A DNA stretch of 39,569 nt. Origin: Bordetella parapertussis (GTDB lineage: Bacteria; Pseudomonadota; Gammaproteobacteria; Burkholderiales; SG8-41). The DNA lies in assembly GCA_945901405.1 (NCBI GenBank), contig CAMDLH010000039.1, positions 1-39,569 of the forward strand. The letters are read 5' to 3'. Shown piece by piece: positions 33,301 through 39,569 of the stretch. Each line of letters begins with the position of its first letter. The stretch's first letter is position 1. Position numbers and translations under genes: made by a program. Below the pieces are notes generated by a model, which was given only the letters and a program-made list of their open reading frames with translations, was not told the origin of the DNA and made no database searches.

Positions 33301-33580
33301 GCATGGTGATCGCCGTGGCGCCCAGCGTGCTGGTCGAGGTCATCGAGTCGATGCCCGCGATCAGCGAAAATTCTTTTTCCAGCGGCAGCGCCACCGCCGA
33401 GGCCATGGTCTCGGGGCTGGCGCCGGGCAGACTGCCGACCACCTGTATCGTCGGAAAATCCACGTTCGGCAGCGCCGACACCGGCAACACGCGGTAAGCC
33501 ATGATGCCGAAAGCGAGGATGCCGATCATCAGCAACCCGGTCATCACCGGGCGGCGGATGAATAGCTCGGAGAAGTTCAT
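30389..33580 (-). CDS. RND efflux pump inner-membrane transporter (MdtC-like)
   Basis: A 1063-residue protein, the usual length for hydrophobe/amphiphile RND pumps. Start at ATG 33578-33580, overlapping the stop of the MFP gene by four bases; the frame open upstream to 33859 overlaps that gene and is not real. The N-terminus FSELFIRRPVMTGLL and LPNVDFPTIQVVGSLPGASPETM are typical. Asp401-Asp402 in CVGFVVDDAIVML form the proton relay in TM4. The C-terminal part has [13 protein letters not shown] and [11 protein letters not shown]. It is closest in pattern to MdtB/MdtC/MuxB-type pumps. No outer-membrane factor is encoded beside it, so it must use a TolC/OprM-type protein from elsewhere. Export of toxic aromatic substrates or products is plausible from the context. 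A 3' fragment of a near-identical gene is at 24630-25068. Confidence 0.95.
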   Translation of the reverse strand: MNFSELFIRRPVMTGLLMIGILAFGIMAYRVLPVSALPNVDFPTIQVVGSLPGASPETMASAVALPLEKEFSLIAGIDSMTSTSTLGATAITMQFSLDRNIDAAAQDVQSAISRAIRQLPPTMTTPPSFRKVNPADAAIFYLALTSDAVPMWTIDEYAQTLMAQRISTITGVAQVQVFGSQKYAVHVQLDPRALASRGIGLDEVQTVIDQHNANLPTGTLYGEHRAYTLQASGQLTSAGGYRSLIVTYRNGSPVRLGELGKVIDSVQTDKVAAWHNGKRGIVLAIQRQPGTNTIEVVDAVKKLLPTFREQVPPSVNINILYDRSISIRESVEEVQFSLVLALALVVLVIFLFLRNFSATLIPSLALPMSIVGTFAIMHLFGFSLNNLSLMALTLCVGFVVDDAIVMLENISRHMEMGKSAMRATLDGSKEIAFTILSMTLSLAAVFIPVLFMSGMLGRLLHEFAITIMAAVLVSGFVSLTLTPMLCARWLKPQHNVKHGWLYNLLERIFDAWKNLYDVTLKWVMRHNRFTLVLFVAIFAVTGWMFAKMPKDFLPSEDSGQLFAFTEAAQDVSFQEISRLQQLAAAIVKEDPAVESVMSFVGQGGIGATALNLGRMFIVLKPRTERSTPDEIIQRLRPKLSAVPGLKVFLQNIPTIRIGGQLTKTQYQYTLQNADTEELFQWVPVIQEKLAKLPGFQDVTSDLQIANPQVTIDIDRNKASALGITAQQIENTLYNAFGQRQVSTIYTSSNQYWVILELDPKFQNDPSALSLIYVRSNTGVLVPLNTVAKLSRKLGPLSISHLGQLPSVTISFNLAPGIALGDAIEHVNAAMLELKAPSTLIGSYQGAAQVFQSSLAGMGMLLIMAIFVIYLVLGILYESYIHPITILSGLPTAGMGALATLMLFGMPLNMYAYVGIIMLVGIVKKNAIMMIDFAIETQRTTGKTPAEAIYEACLVRFRPIMMTTMAALMGTLPIALGWGAGAEARRPLGLAVVGGLLLSQLLTLYITPVIYLYLEEARRRFAARRARHEVDHEPELAAAGSIAPEPFAPPLQAGAAPAPLGQHK

Positions 33581-34746
33581 GACTTCTTGCCTTCCGGCTT
33601 GATGCTGACCTTGATGCCGGGGATCAGCCGCGACTGGCCGCTGGTGACGATCTGCTCGCCCGCAGCGAGGCCCTTGGCCACCACGGTTTGCGCGCCATCG
33701 ACACGTTCGATGGCGATCTCGCGCATCTCGGCCGTGTCGGCCTTGATGACGTAGACGTATTGGCCTTTCGGCCCGGTTTGCACCGCCTGTGACGGCACCA
33801 CGATGGCGTTTTGCTGTTCGTTCAGCGTGACCGACGCGGTGACGAACTGGCCGGGCCACAAGGTTTTGTCCTGGTTGGCAAACGCGGCGCGCAGTCGCAC
33901 CGTGCCGGTGGTGGCGTCCACCGTGTTGTCGACAAACGCGAGCGCGCCGCTCACAGGCGTTTCACTTGTACCTTGGGGCACGGCTTCGACAGCGAGCTTG
34001 CCACCGGCCATGTATTTGCGAATGAGGCCGAGGTGCTGCTCGGGCACGGCGAAGCTCACGTAGATGGGGGACAACTGGTTGATGACCACCAGCGACACCG
34101 TGTCGTTGGCCTTCACCAGATTGCCTTGTTGTATGAGTATCTTGCCCGCGCGGCCATCGATGGGAGAGCGTATCACCGCGTATTCGGTTTGCAGGCGCGC
34201 GTTTTCAACCGCGGCCTCGCTCGCGCCCACGGTGGCGGCGGCGGTATCGACATTGGTGCGAAACTGCGCGTAGGCATCCTGCGACACGAAACCTTTTTGC
34301 AGCAGGTCCTTGTAGCGCACTTCCTGTGCACGCGCGCGTTCGAGTTGCGCCTTGTCGCGTGCGAGGGTCGCCTGCGCCTGCAACAGTTGCGCTTGCAGCG
34401 GGCGCGCATCGATCTCAAACAGCGTCTGGCCGCGCGCCACATCCTGGCCGTCGCTGAAGCCGACCTTGACGATCTGGCCATCGATGCGCGATTTGATAGC
34501 GACAGTGGCCTGCACCTCGACATTGCCGATGGCCTGAATTTTCAGCGGAACGGTTTGTTCGGTGACAGTGGTGACTATGACCGGTATGGCGGGCGATGCC
34601 TTGCCTTTTTTGTCGGCGGCGGCGGATTTGTTCTTCTCATCCTTGGCGCTTTTTTCGCCGGAGTCACCGAAGTAACCGCAGCCCGCGAGAGTTGCCGCGG
34701 TTACCAGCGCAAGCATTAACGTAATAGCGTTCGAACCCAAATTCAT
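33577..34746 (-). CDS. RND efflux periplasmic adaptor (membrane fusion) lipoprotein
   Basis: A 389-residue protein from ATG 34744-34746, with GGAG 6 bases upstream. The signal peptide ends in a lipobox LAGC with Cys23, so it is a lipoprotein anchored in the inner membrane. After a Lys/Asp-rich linker come the beta-barrel and lipoyl parts (TVAIKSRIDGQIVKVGFSDG), a coiled-coil hairpin rich in Ala, Arg and Gln (about 110-185), the second lipoyl half (YAVIRSPIDGRAGKILIQQGN), and the membrane-proximal domain ending at LIPGIKVSIKPEG. This is the MdtA/AcrA architecture. It is translationally coupled with the pump gene by an ATGA overlap. Confidence 0.95.
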   Translation of the reverse strand: MNLGSNAITLMLALVTAATLAGCGYFGDSGEKSAKDEKNKSAAADKKGKASPAIPVIVTTVTEQTVPLKIQAIGNVEVQATVAIKSRIDGQIVKVGFSDGQDVARGQTLFEIDARPLQAQLLQAQATLARDKAQLERARAQEVRYKDLLQKGFVSQDAYAQFRTNVDTAAATVGASEAAVENARLQTEYAVIRSPIDGRAGKILIQQGNLVKANDTVSLVVINQLSPIYVSFAVPEQHLGLIRKYMAGGKLAVEAVPQGTSETPVSGALAFVDNTVDATTGTVRLRAAFANQDKTLWPGQFVTASVTLNEQQNAIVVPSQAVQTGPKGQYVYVIKADTAEMREIAIERVDGAQTVVAKGLAAGEQIVTSGQSRLIPGIKVSIKPEGKKS

Positions 34747-34801
34747 CAAAACTCCGCTACACACCAGGCACGCGATTGCACCCGGTGTCTCATCAATAAT
34801 T

Positions 34802-35974
34802 TCAAGACCGGTTCAGCTTCTCGTCGAACCAGTTCCACATCGTTGCCACGCCCAGCGTGAGGTAATCGCGCTGGCAGTGCTGCGAGCCGCCTTCCTCCGC
34901 CGTGAACACGCGCAGCGTCTTGTCGGTGGAGCCGGACGCATTGTAGAGCGCCTGCGCATCCGCCAGCGAGATTTGTTCGTCCTCCGCGCCATGCACGATC
35001 AGGAACGGGCAGCGCATTTTTTGTACGACACCATCGAGGCGATACGGTTCCAGTTTTTCCAACGCTTCGTCGAGTGTCTTCACGCCCAATATCCACATGA
35101 TATGGTGGCCGGGCACCGACAGCGAGGTCTTGAAATTGGAGTCGATGCGTTTTTTCCAGGTGCCGTAATAATCCCAGATCGCGCCCCACGCGATGCAAGC
35201 GGCGAAGCGCGGCTCCATCGAGGCGATGCGCGGCGCGTAATAGCCGCCGAGGCTGATGGCGACCACGCCTACTTTCTTGGCGTCCACGTCATCACGCTTT
35301 TCGAGCCAATCCATGCACGCGCTACCCGCGACTTCGTAATCGTGGCGCAGCACGTTGTTGCGAAAGCGGATCGCCTCGCCGGTGCCGGGGCCATCCATGA
35401 TCAAGCAGGAAATGCCGCGCTTGATGAGATCAGGCACGCCGCGCACGAACTGGATCTCTTTCGTCACATCGAGGCCATCGAAAAACACCACGCACGGTGC
35501 GCGCTTGCCCTTGGGGTTTTGAGCATGCACAAAGTAACCCGGCAGACTCTCGTTACCCATCTGCACTTCGACCACTTCGATTTTTACGTCAGTGAGCTTG
35601 GCGTGTTTCTGAAAACATTCCACGCCGGTCTTGAACGCGACCAGCGCCTTCGCATCCTTCGGCGTGCGAAAGCGCTCGGCCATCTGGTAATAGTTGCAGG
35701 CGCGCAGATACCCGGCGGCGGCGGAGACACGATGACCACCCTTCTCGAAACCCTCGGCGTGCGCCGCCACGCCATCGGCGACTTTCACGCATGCGTCAAA
35801 CCACGCGTTGTCGTCTTCGGGTGCCGCACCCTTCAACAGGGCGCCGATCTTGTGCAACTCGCCGATGTCCGAGCCGCCATAAGTCGCCGAGCCCATCATG
35901 TTGATGAACGCCGCGGACCAGCGATAGTTGCCGGGGAAATACATGAAATAGGGCGGGTCTTTTTTTTCTGCCAT
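34802..35974 (-). CDS. Alpha/beta hydrolase, 2,6-dihydropseudooxynicotine hydrolase-like (paralogue)
   Basis: A 390-residue protein with GGAG before the ATG. It is a clear paralogue of the product at 19039-20220: the same N-terminal block (YFMYFPGNYRWSAAFI), FFDGLDVTKE, IMDGPGTGEAIRFR, and long identical stretches throughout. Catalytic residues: Ser241 in AISLGG (Asn to Ile before the Ser compared with the paralogue), Asp332 in HGAEDEQ and His366 in SQHC. Again a receptor gene of the NPGPLT subgroup lies directly upstream in the same direction. The MFP gene starts 55 bases after its stop. The two paralogues may act on related substrates. Confidence 0.92.
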   Translation of the reverse strand: MAEKKDPPYFMYFPGNYRWSAAFINMMGSATYGGSDIGELHKIGALLKGAAPEDDNAWFDACVKVADGVAAHAEGFEKGGHRVSAAAGYLRACNYYQMAERFRTPKDAKALVAFKTGVECFQKHAKLTDVKIEVVEVQMGNESLPGYFVHAQNPKGKRAPCVVFFDGLDVTKEIQFVRGVPDLIKRGISCLIMDGPGTGEAIRFRNNVLRHDYEVAGSACMDWLEKRDDVDAKKVGVVAISLGGYYAPRIASMEPRFAACIAWGAIWDYYGTWKKRIDSNFKTSLSVPGHHIMWILGVKTLDEALEKLEPYRLDGVVQKMRCPFLIVHGAEDEQISLADAQALYNASGSTDKTLRVFTAEEGGSQHCQRDYLTLGVATMWNWFDEKLNRS

Positions 35975-35994
35975 CTGAGTCTCCAGTAGGTATA

Positions 35995-36073
35995 GTGAAG
36001 GGTGAATGCGTGAAGGGTGAAGGGTGAACAGCTAGACGGTGTTGGGGTACCCCTTCACGTATTCACCCTTCAC
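35995..36073. repeat. Inverted repeat element built of GTGAAGGG units
   Basis: Direct GTGAAGGGTGAA units at the left and the inverted CCCTTCAC/TTCACCCTTCAC units at the right enclose the palindrome GGGGTACCCC. The whole can fold into a long hairpin between the receptor and the hydrolase gene, and its last bases overlap the receptor stop. A second copy with the same layout is at 38091-38166. Confidence 0.85.
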
Positions 36074-37038
36074 TGCTTTTGTATCCCCGCGGCTTTCGCC
36101 ACGCGCGCCCACTTGTCGAGTTCGGCGCGGATGAAATTGGCGTAGTCTTCGGGGCCGAGGCCCGCGACTTCGTGGCCTTGCCTGAGGAATGCATCGCGAT
36201 GCTCGGGCTGCGCGAGTTGCCTGGCGAGAACGTCGTGTATGCGCATGATGACTTCGCGTGGCGTTTTCGCGGGTGCTAGCATGCCGTTCCAGTTGTAGCT
36301 GACGAATCCTGGCACACCCTGCTCGGCGATGGTGGGCAGATCCGGCAACAGCGGCGAACGCTTTTCAGACGTGGCGCCGATTGCGCGCAGCTTGTTTTGC
36401 TCGGCCAGCGGCTTGCAGCTTGCGAATTGATTGATCGCCACTTCGATGTGACCGGCGATGAGATCAATGGTGTATTGCGCGGCGCCCTTGTAGGGCACGT
36501 GGTTCAACTTGATGCCGGCCTGCGTGGCGAATAGCTCGGTGGCGAAGTGGCCGACCGTGCCCACGCCGGGCGAGCCGTAGTTGATCTTGCCCGGCTGCGC
36601 CTTGGCGAGCCTGACGAAATCCCGCACGCCCTTCGCCGGCACGCTCGGATGCACCATCAAACAACTCGCGGTGCGCGCGATCAAAAATATCGGCGCGAGA
36701 TCGCGCAACGTGTCGTAGGGCATCTTCAGGTAAACGCTGTGCGACACCGTGAGCGGGCCGGGGTTGCCGGCGAGCAGCGTGTAGCCATCCGGCGCCGATT
36801 TCACCACTGCGTCGGTGCCCGGCACACCACCGCCGCCACCGCGATTTTCAACGATGAAATTCTGCCCCAGCGCCGCGCCGAGTTGCTGTGCCGCCCAGCG
36901 GCCCTGTATGTCCGTCGGCCCGCCCGGCACGAAGGGCACGATCACGCGCACGACTTTGCCGGGATAGGTTTGCGCCTGAGCGGCTGCGGCGCAGAGCAGC
37001 AACAGCGCGACCGTGTTCAGTATATGGCGCATGAGCAT
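36070..37038 (-). CDS. Bug/TctC family receptor, NPGPLT subgroup
   Basis: A 322-residue protein from ATG 37036-37038 (a second ATG two codons later is possible). Signal peptide to about residue 22 (AAAAQAQ), mature start TYPGKVVRVIVPF. Ligand loop VPGGPTDIQGR, LLAGNPGPLTVSH, HVPYKGAAQYTID, and ending AGIQKQ. It is closest to the receptor at 18074 (NPGPLT, RWAAQxL and QYTI motifs shared; both end in KQ). As at 20236, the next gene downstream is a 2,6-dihydropseudooxynicotine hydrolase-like hydrolase, so the pair has been duplicated as a unit. The first gene of a possible long minus-strand transcript. Confidence 0.95.
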   Translation of the reverse strand: MLMRHILNTVALLLLCAAAAQAQTYPGKVVRVIVPFVPGGPTDIQGRWAAQQLGAALGQNFIVENRGGGGGVPGTDAVVKSAPDGYTLLAGNPGPLTVSHSVYLKMPYDTLRDLAPIFLIARTASCLMVHPSVPAKGVRDFVRLAKAQPGKINYGSPGVGTVGHFATELFATQAGIKLNHVPYKGAAQYTIDLIAGHIEVAINQFASCKPLAEQNKLRAIGATSEKRSPLLPDLPTIAEQGVPGFVSYNWNGMLAPAKTPREVIMRIHDVLARQLAQPEHRDAFLRQGHEVAGLGPEDYANFIRAELDKWARVAKAAGIQKQ

Positions 37039-37096
37039 GTAGTCCCCGGATTAACCGTGGAAAGCGGAGGGCACACGATAGTTAGCGTGCGCTGTA

Positions 37097-37128
37097 TTGT
37101 CAATCGCGAAGTGCTCTTCTGGTAGAAT
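37097..37128 (+). promoter_or_regulatory. Possible promoter of the BadI-like gene
   Basis: TAGAAT at 37123-37128 fits a -10 hexamer and is preceded by GG. The nearest good -35, TTGTCA at 37097-37102, is 20 bases away, longer than optimal. The site is 51 bases before the start codon. Confidence 0.35.
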
Positions 37129-37179
37129 CGCGGCTCATTTTTACACTCATTTTTATATTTTCAATCGAGGACACGCATC

Positions 37180-38079
37180 ATGGCCGCAAAGTCGAAAAAA
37201 GCCGCAACGCGCAAGTATAAGGACATTCTGTTCGAGGTGAAGGATCAGGTGGCATGGATCACCATCAACCGTCCGCGTGTATTGAATTGTTTTCGCGAGC
37301 AGTCGCTCGACGAAATGATCGACGCGCTGAAATACACGCGCGAAGATCCGTCGATTGTGTGCGCCGTGGTCACCGGCGCGGGCGACAAGGCGTTCTCCGC
37401 GGGCGGCGATTTCTACGCCATGAAACGGCTTAATTTCAACAATGCCTATATGTGGAACGACCGCATGCTCGGGCTGGCGATGACCATTCGCGGTTTGCCC
37501 ATCCCGGTGATCGCCATGGTCAACGGCTGGTGCATGGGCGGCGGACACGAATTGGCGCTGTGGTGCGACGTGGTGATCGCATCGGAGAACGCGATACTCG
37601 GTCAGACTGGCGCAAAAGTCGGTGCGTGCCCGACGGTAGGCGCCACGCAATACCTGCCGCGCATCATCGGCGAACGCCTCGCGCGTGAAATGATTTTCTG
37701 CGCACGCCGTTTCGGCGCGAAAGAAGCGGTCGAGGTCGGCCTCATCAACAAATGCGTGCCGCAAAAGGATTTACGCGCCGAGACGTTGAAATGGTGCGAG
37801 ACCATGAAGGGCCACAGCGCGCTCACCATCCGTATGACGAAAAAATCACTCAACGCCGAATCCGACCAGTTGTATTCGTCGTGGCAGCAGGGCATGGAGT
37901 TGCTCGCACACGTGTGGGGTTCGGACGAAGCGAAGGAAGGCATGGATGCCTTCCTCGCCGGACGCAAACCGGACTTCCAGCAATTCCGCATGCGCGACAA
38001 GAAGCTGCTGGCGGATTACCTCAAGGGCTGCGAGCAGAATTTGAATGAGCCGCCTTCGATGCGCAAGCTTAAAAAGTGA
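37180..38079 (+). CDS. Enoyl-CoA hydratase/isomerase family, BadI/MenB-like
   Basis: A 299-residue protein with GAGGA 9 bases before the ATG and a basic N-terminal tail (AAKSKKAATRK). The crotonase fold is clear: VAWITINRPRVLNCFREQSLDEM, then the oxyanion-hole segments AFSAGGDFYAM and NGWCMGGGHELALWCDV, then GQTGAKVGACPTVGATQYLPRIIGERLAREM. The pattern after the second oxyanion hole is close to BadI (2-ketocyclohexanecarboxyl-CoA hydrolase) and MenB (naphthoate synthase), which make or break a C-C bond rather than hydrating. This would fit alicyclic acid breakdown. A plain hydratase is possible. The CoA-transferase gene follows after 100 bases that hold a repeat element. Confidence 0.9.
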   Translation: MAAKSKKAATRKYKDILFEVKDQVAWITINRPRVLNCFREQSLDEMIDALKYTREDPSIVCAVVTGAGDKAFSAGGDFYAMKRLNFNNAYMWNDRMLGLAMTIRGLPIPVIAMVNGWCMGGGHELALWCDVVIASENAILGQTGAKVGACPTVGATQYLPRIIGERLAREMIFCARRFGAKEAVEVGLINKCVPQKDLRAETLKWCETMKGHSALTIRMTKKSLNAESDQLYSSWQQGMELLAHVWGSDEAKEGMDAFLAGRKPDFQQFRMRDKKLLADYLKGCEQNLNEPPSMRKLKK

Positions 38080-38090
38080 ACAGCAACCGT

Positions 38091-38166
38091 GTGAAGGGTA
38101 AATGCGTGAAGGGTGACGGGGTACCCCAATGGTGTGGGTATTCACCCTTCGCCCTTCACCCTTCAC
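38091..38166. repeat. Inverted repeat element built of GTGAAGGG units (second copy)
   Basis: Left units GTGAAGGGTAAATGCGTGAA, central palindrome GGGGTACCCC (38118-38127), right units TTCACCCTTCGCCCTTCACC. Same layout as 35995-36073 but not the same sequence at every position. It lies between the BadI-like gene and the CoA-transferase gene, where it could reduce read-through. Confidence 0.85.
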
Positions 38167-38179
38167 GCTCCCCTGACCA

Positions 38180-39391
38180 ATGACCGATTCAAACCAGGGC
38201 GCCCATGGCGCCTTATCAGGCACTAAAGTCCTCGACCTGACCCGCATCCTCGCGGGCCCGCTGTGCGCGCAAACGCTGGGCGATATGGGGGCGGAGGTGA
38301 TCAAGGTCGAGCCGCCGGGCGCGGGGGACGACACGCGCTCGTGGGGGCCGCCGTTTGCTGGCGGTGAATCGGCATACTTTCTCGGCATCAATCGCAACAA
38401 GCGTTCGATCACGCTCAACATGGCGGCGAAGGCGGGGCAGGACATCCTCGCGCGGCTGATCAAGCAGTGCGACGTGCTGGTGGAGAACTTCAAGGCCGGC
38501 ACGCTGGAGAAATGGGGTTTTACCAACGACTGGCTGGAAAAAAACGCGCCGCGCGTGGTGCGCTGTTCCATCACCGGCTACGGCACCGGCGGCCCCAAGG
38601 GCGGGCTGCCGGGCTACGATTTTATTTTGCAGGCCGAATCGGGGCTGATGAGCATCTGCGGCGAAACCGATGGCGACCCGATGAAATACGGCGTGGCCAT
38701 CGTCGATATCACCACCGGCTTGCTTGCGTGTAATTCGATACTCGCCGCGCTCAACGCGCGTCATCGCACCGGGCGCGGGCAGCATGTTGAAGTGTCGCTA
38801 TACGAATCTGGCTTGTTCATGCTGGCGAACGTGGCGTCGAACCACCTGGTGTCGGGCAAGGACGCGCGGCGCTTCGGCAACGGGCATCCGAACATCGTGC
38901 CCTATACCGCGTATCCGGTGAAGGACGGCATGATCGCGGTGGCGGTGGGCAACGATACGCAGTTCGCCAAGTTTGCCGCGGCGCTGAATCACGCCGAATG
39001 GGCCGCGGACACGCGCTTCGTGCGCAATCAGGATCGCGTGGTCAATCGCGAAACCATCGACGGCCTGATTATCGAGGCGTTGAAACAGGAAGACGCCGAA
39101 TCGCTGATCGCCAAACTGACCGCAGCCGGCATCCCGTGCGGACGCATCAACAGCGTGGCACAAGCGCTCGCGGCACCCCATACGCAGGCGCGCGAGATGG
39201 TGCGCACGATTAAACACCCGACCGCAGGCGACGTGAAAGTGCTGGGCATGCCGTATAAATTCAGCGACACGCCGCCAACCATACGCCGCGCGCCGCCGAC
39301 GCTGGGGCAGCACACCGAGCAGGTGCTGGGCGACGAGCTGGGTTTGTCCGCCGAACACATTGCCGAGTTGCGCGCGCAGAAGATTATTTGA
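38180..39391 (+). CDS. CaiB/BaiF family CoA transferase
   Basis: A 403-residue protein, the usual length for class III CoA transferases. The N-terminus GTKVLDLTRILAGPLCAQTLGDMGAEVIKVE is typical, and the catalytic Asp that forms the acyl anhydride is Asp147 in PGYDFILQA. Later motifs VAIVDITTGLLA, GRGQHVEVSLYES and GIPCGRINS match formyl-CoA transferase, CaiB and succinyl-CoA:benzylsuccinate CoA-transferase relatives. The reaction moves CoA from one carboxylic acid to another; the acceptor cannot be told from sequence. Next to a BadI-like enzyme, activation of an alicyclic or aromatic acid is plausible. The ATG has no strong ribosome site and lies 13 bases after the repeat element. Confidence 0.94.
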   Translation: MTDSNQGAHGALSGTKVLDLTRILAGPLCAQTLGDMGAEVIKVEPPGAGDDTRSWGPPFAGGESAYFLGINRNKRSITLNMAAKAGQDILARLIKQCDVLVENFKAGTLEKWGFTNDWLEKNAPRVVRCSITGYGTGGPKGGLPGYDFILQAESGLMSICGETDGDPMKYGVAIVDITTGLLACNSILAALNARHRTGRGQHVEVSLYESGLFMLANVASNHLVSGKDARRFGNGHPNIVPYTAYPVKDGMIAVAVGNDTQFAKFAAALNHAEWAADTRFVRNQDRVVNRETIDGLIIEALKQEDAESLIAKLTAAGIPCGRINSVAQALAAPHTQAREMVRTIKHPTAGDVKVLGMPYKFSDTPPTIRRAPPTLGQHTEQVLGDELGLSAEHIAELRAQKII

Positions 39392-39425
39392 AGCATCGAT
39401 CAAAGCGGATAACCACACCGCTGTC

Positions 39426-39445
39426 GTTCCCGCGCAGGCGGGAAC
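39426..39445. repeat. Single GTTCCCGC-type hairpin repeat
   Basis: GTTCCCGCGCAGGCGGGAAC is a palindrome with an 8-bp stem, the same unit as at 8364-8383. It follows the CoA-transferase stop by 34 bases and could act as its terminator. Confidence 0.75.
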
Positions 39446-39446
39446 C

Positions 39447-39569
39447 GTGCGCCCGTGATGGCGCCAAATCAGCACGGTGCAAGTCCGTGTCGGAGTGTGC
39501 CACAGCTCCGTAGCCGAAGGTAACTGCGCCGTTGCGTGTCAAAGCGAAACGGGGTGGGGAGCAACCGGA
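39447..39569 (+). ncRNA. Probable 5' end of a group II intron (partial)
   Basis: From 39447 the sequence begins GTGCGCCC, which fits the 5' boundary GTGYG of bacterial group II introns, and continues with a short stem containing GGTGCAAGTCC, typical of intron domain I, and further paired segments (CCGTAGCC, GAAGGTAACTGC). It starts one base after a hairpin repeat. Insertion just behind terminator-like hairpins is a known preference of class C introns. The reverse transcriptase and 3' end would be beyond the window. Confidence 0.6.

Noticed and set aside
33581-33859. N-terminal extension of the RND pump
   Set aside because: It overlaps the MFP gene by almost 280 bases; the standard pump N-terminus starts at 33580.
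39447-39569. Cobalamin riboswitch or tRNA-like RNA at the right end
   Set aside because: The GGTGCAAGTCC and GCC-rich stems could suggest a riboswitch, but there is no B12 box, and the GTGCG start after a hairpin fits a group II intron better.

Overview
This window looks like chromosomal DNA of a high-GC betaproteobacterium, most likely from the Burkholderiales. This is inferred from gene content: twelve genes for Bug/TctC-type periplasmic solute receptors in under 40 kb, none with the TctA or TctB membrane subunits beside it. Such expansions of orphan receptors are known from Bordetella, Cupriavidus and relatives. The rest of the catalogue suggests breakdown of aromatic or alicyclic acids: a LigAB-type extradiol dioxygenase, a bicupin, a flavin monooxygenase of the acyl-CoA dehydrogenase fold, four alpha/beta hydrolases, a BadI/MenB-like CoA enzyme and a CaiB-type CoA transferase. 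I saw no transcriptional regulator apart from an antitoxin, and no tRNA or rRNA.

Layout. 1-1191 (minus): MmgE/PrpD, cut by the left edge. 1320-1990 (plus): DUF433/DUF5615 toxin-antitoxin-like pair. 1995-6058 (minus): four-gene unit of three receptors and a Gfo/Idh/MocA oxidoreductase. 6187-9366: two plus-strand receptors flanking a minus-strand hydrolase, with inverted-repeat elements between them. 9444-10003: RHH/ParE-type toxin-antitoxin. 10021-11557: LigA-like, LigB-like and CBS-domain genes. 11558-11828: debris of a ligB-like gene and a receptor gene. 11829-14879: exported TPR-CHAT protein with eight 126-bp repeats. 15088-15393: lysine-rich small ORF.

The most interesting part is the minus-strand run 21204 to 15489: receptor, alpha/beta hydrolase, receptor, UGSC-family protein, receptor, all closely spaced or overlapping. 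The UGSC-family gene has an in-frame UGA exactly at the expected selenocysteine position, followed by a perfect 7-bp hairpin at a distance typical of a bacterial SECIS. A standard gene caller would split it into two genes. Divergent from this run, 21315-23399 encodes a bicupin and a flavin-dependent monooxygenase.

23400-25855 is a patch of rearranged DNA: two small membrane-protein ORFs separated by an attC-like site (integron cassette layout), a 3' fragment of an RND pump gene that also exists intact in the window, and a decayed repeat-protein fragment. From 37038 down to 25856 the minus strand carries receptor, hydrolase, MFP lipoprotein, RND pump, two receptors, a hydrolase and, further off, another receptor. 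37180-39391 (plus) encodes the BadI-like enzyme and the CoA transferase. The window ends in what looks like the 5' end of a group II intron placed just after a hairpin repeat.

How the genes may work together (inference): receptors capture carboxylated substrates, and the oxygenases, C-C hydrolases and CoA enzymes degrade them. The receptor-then-hydrolase order recurs three times, which suggests a functional module.
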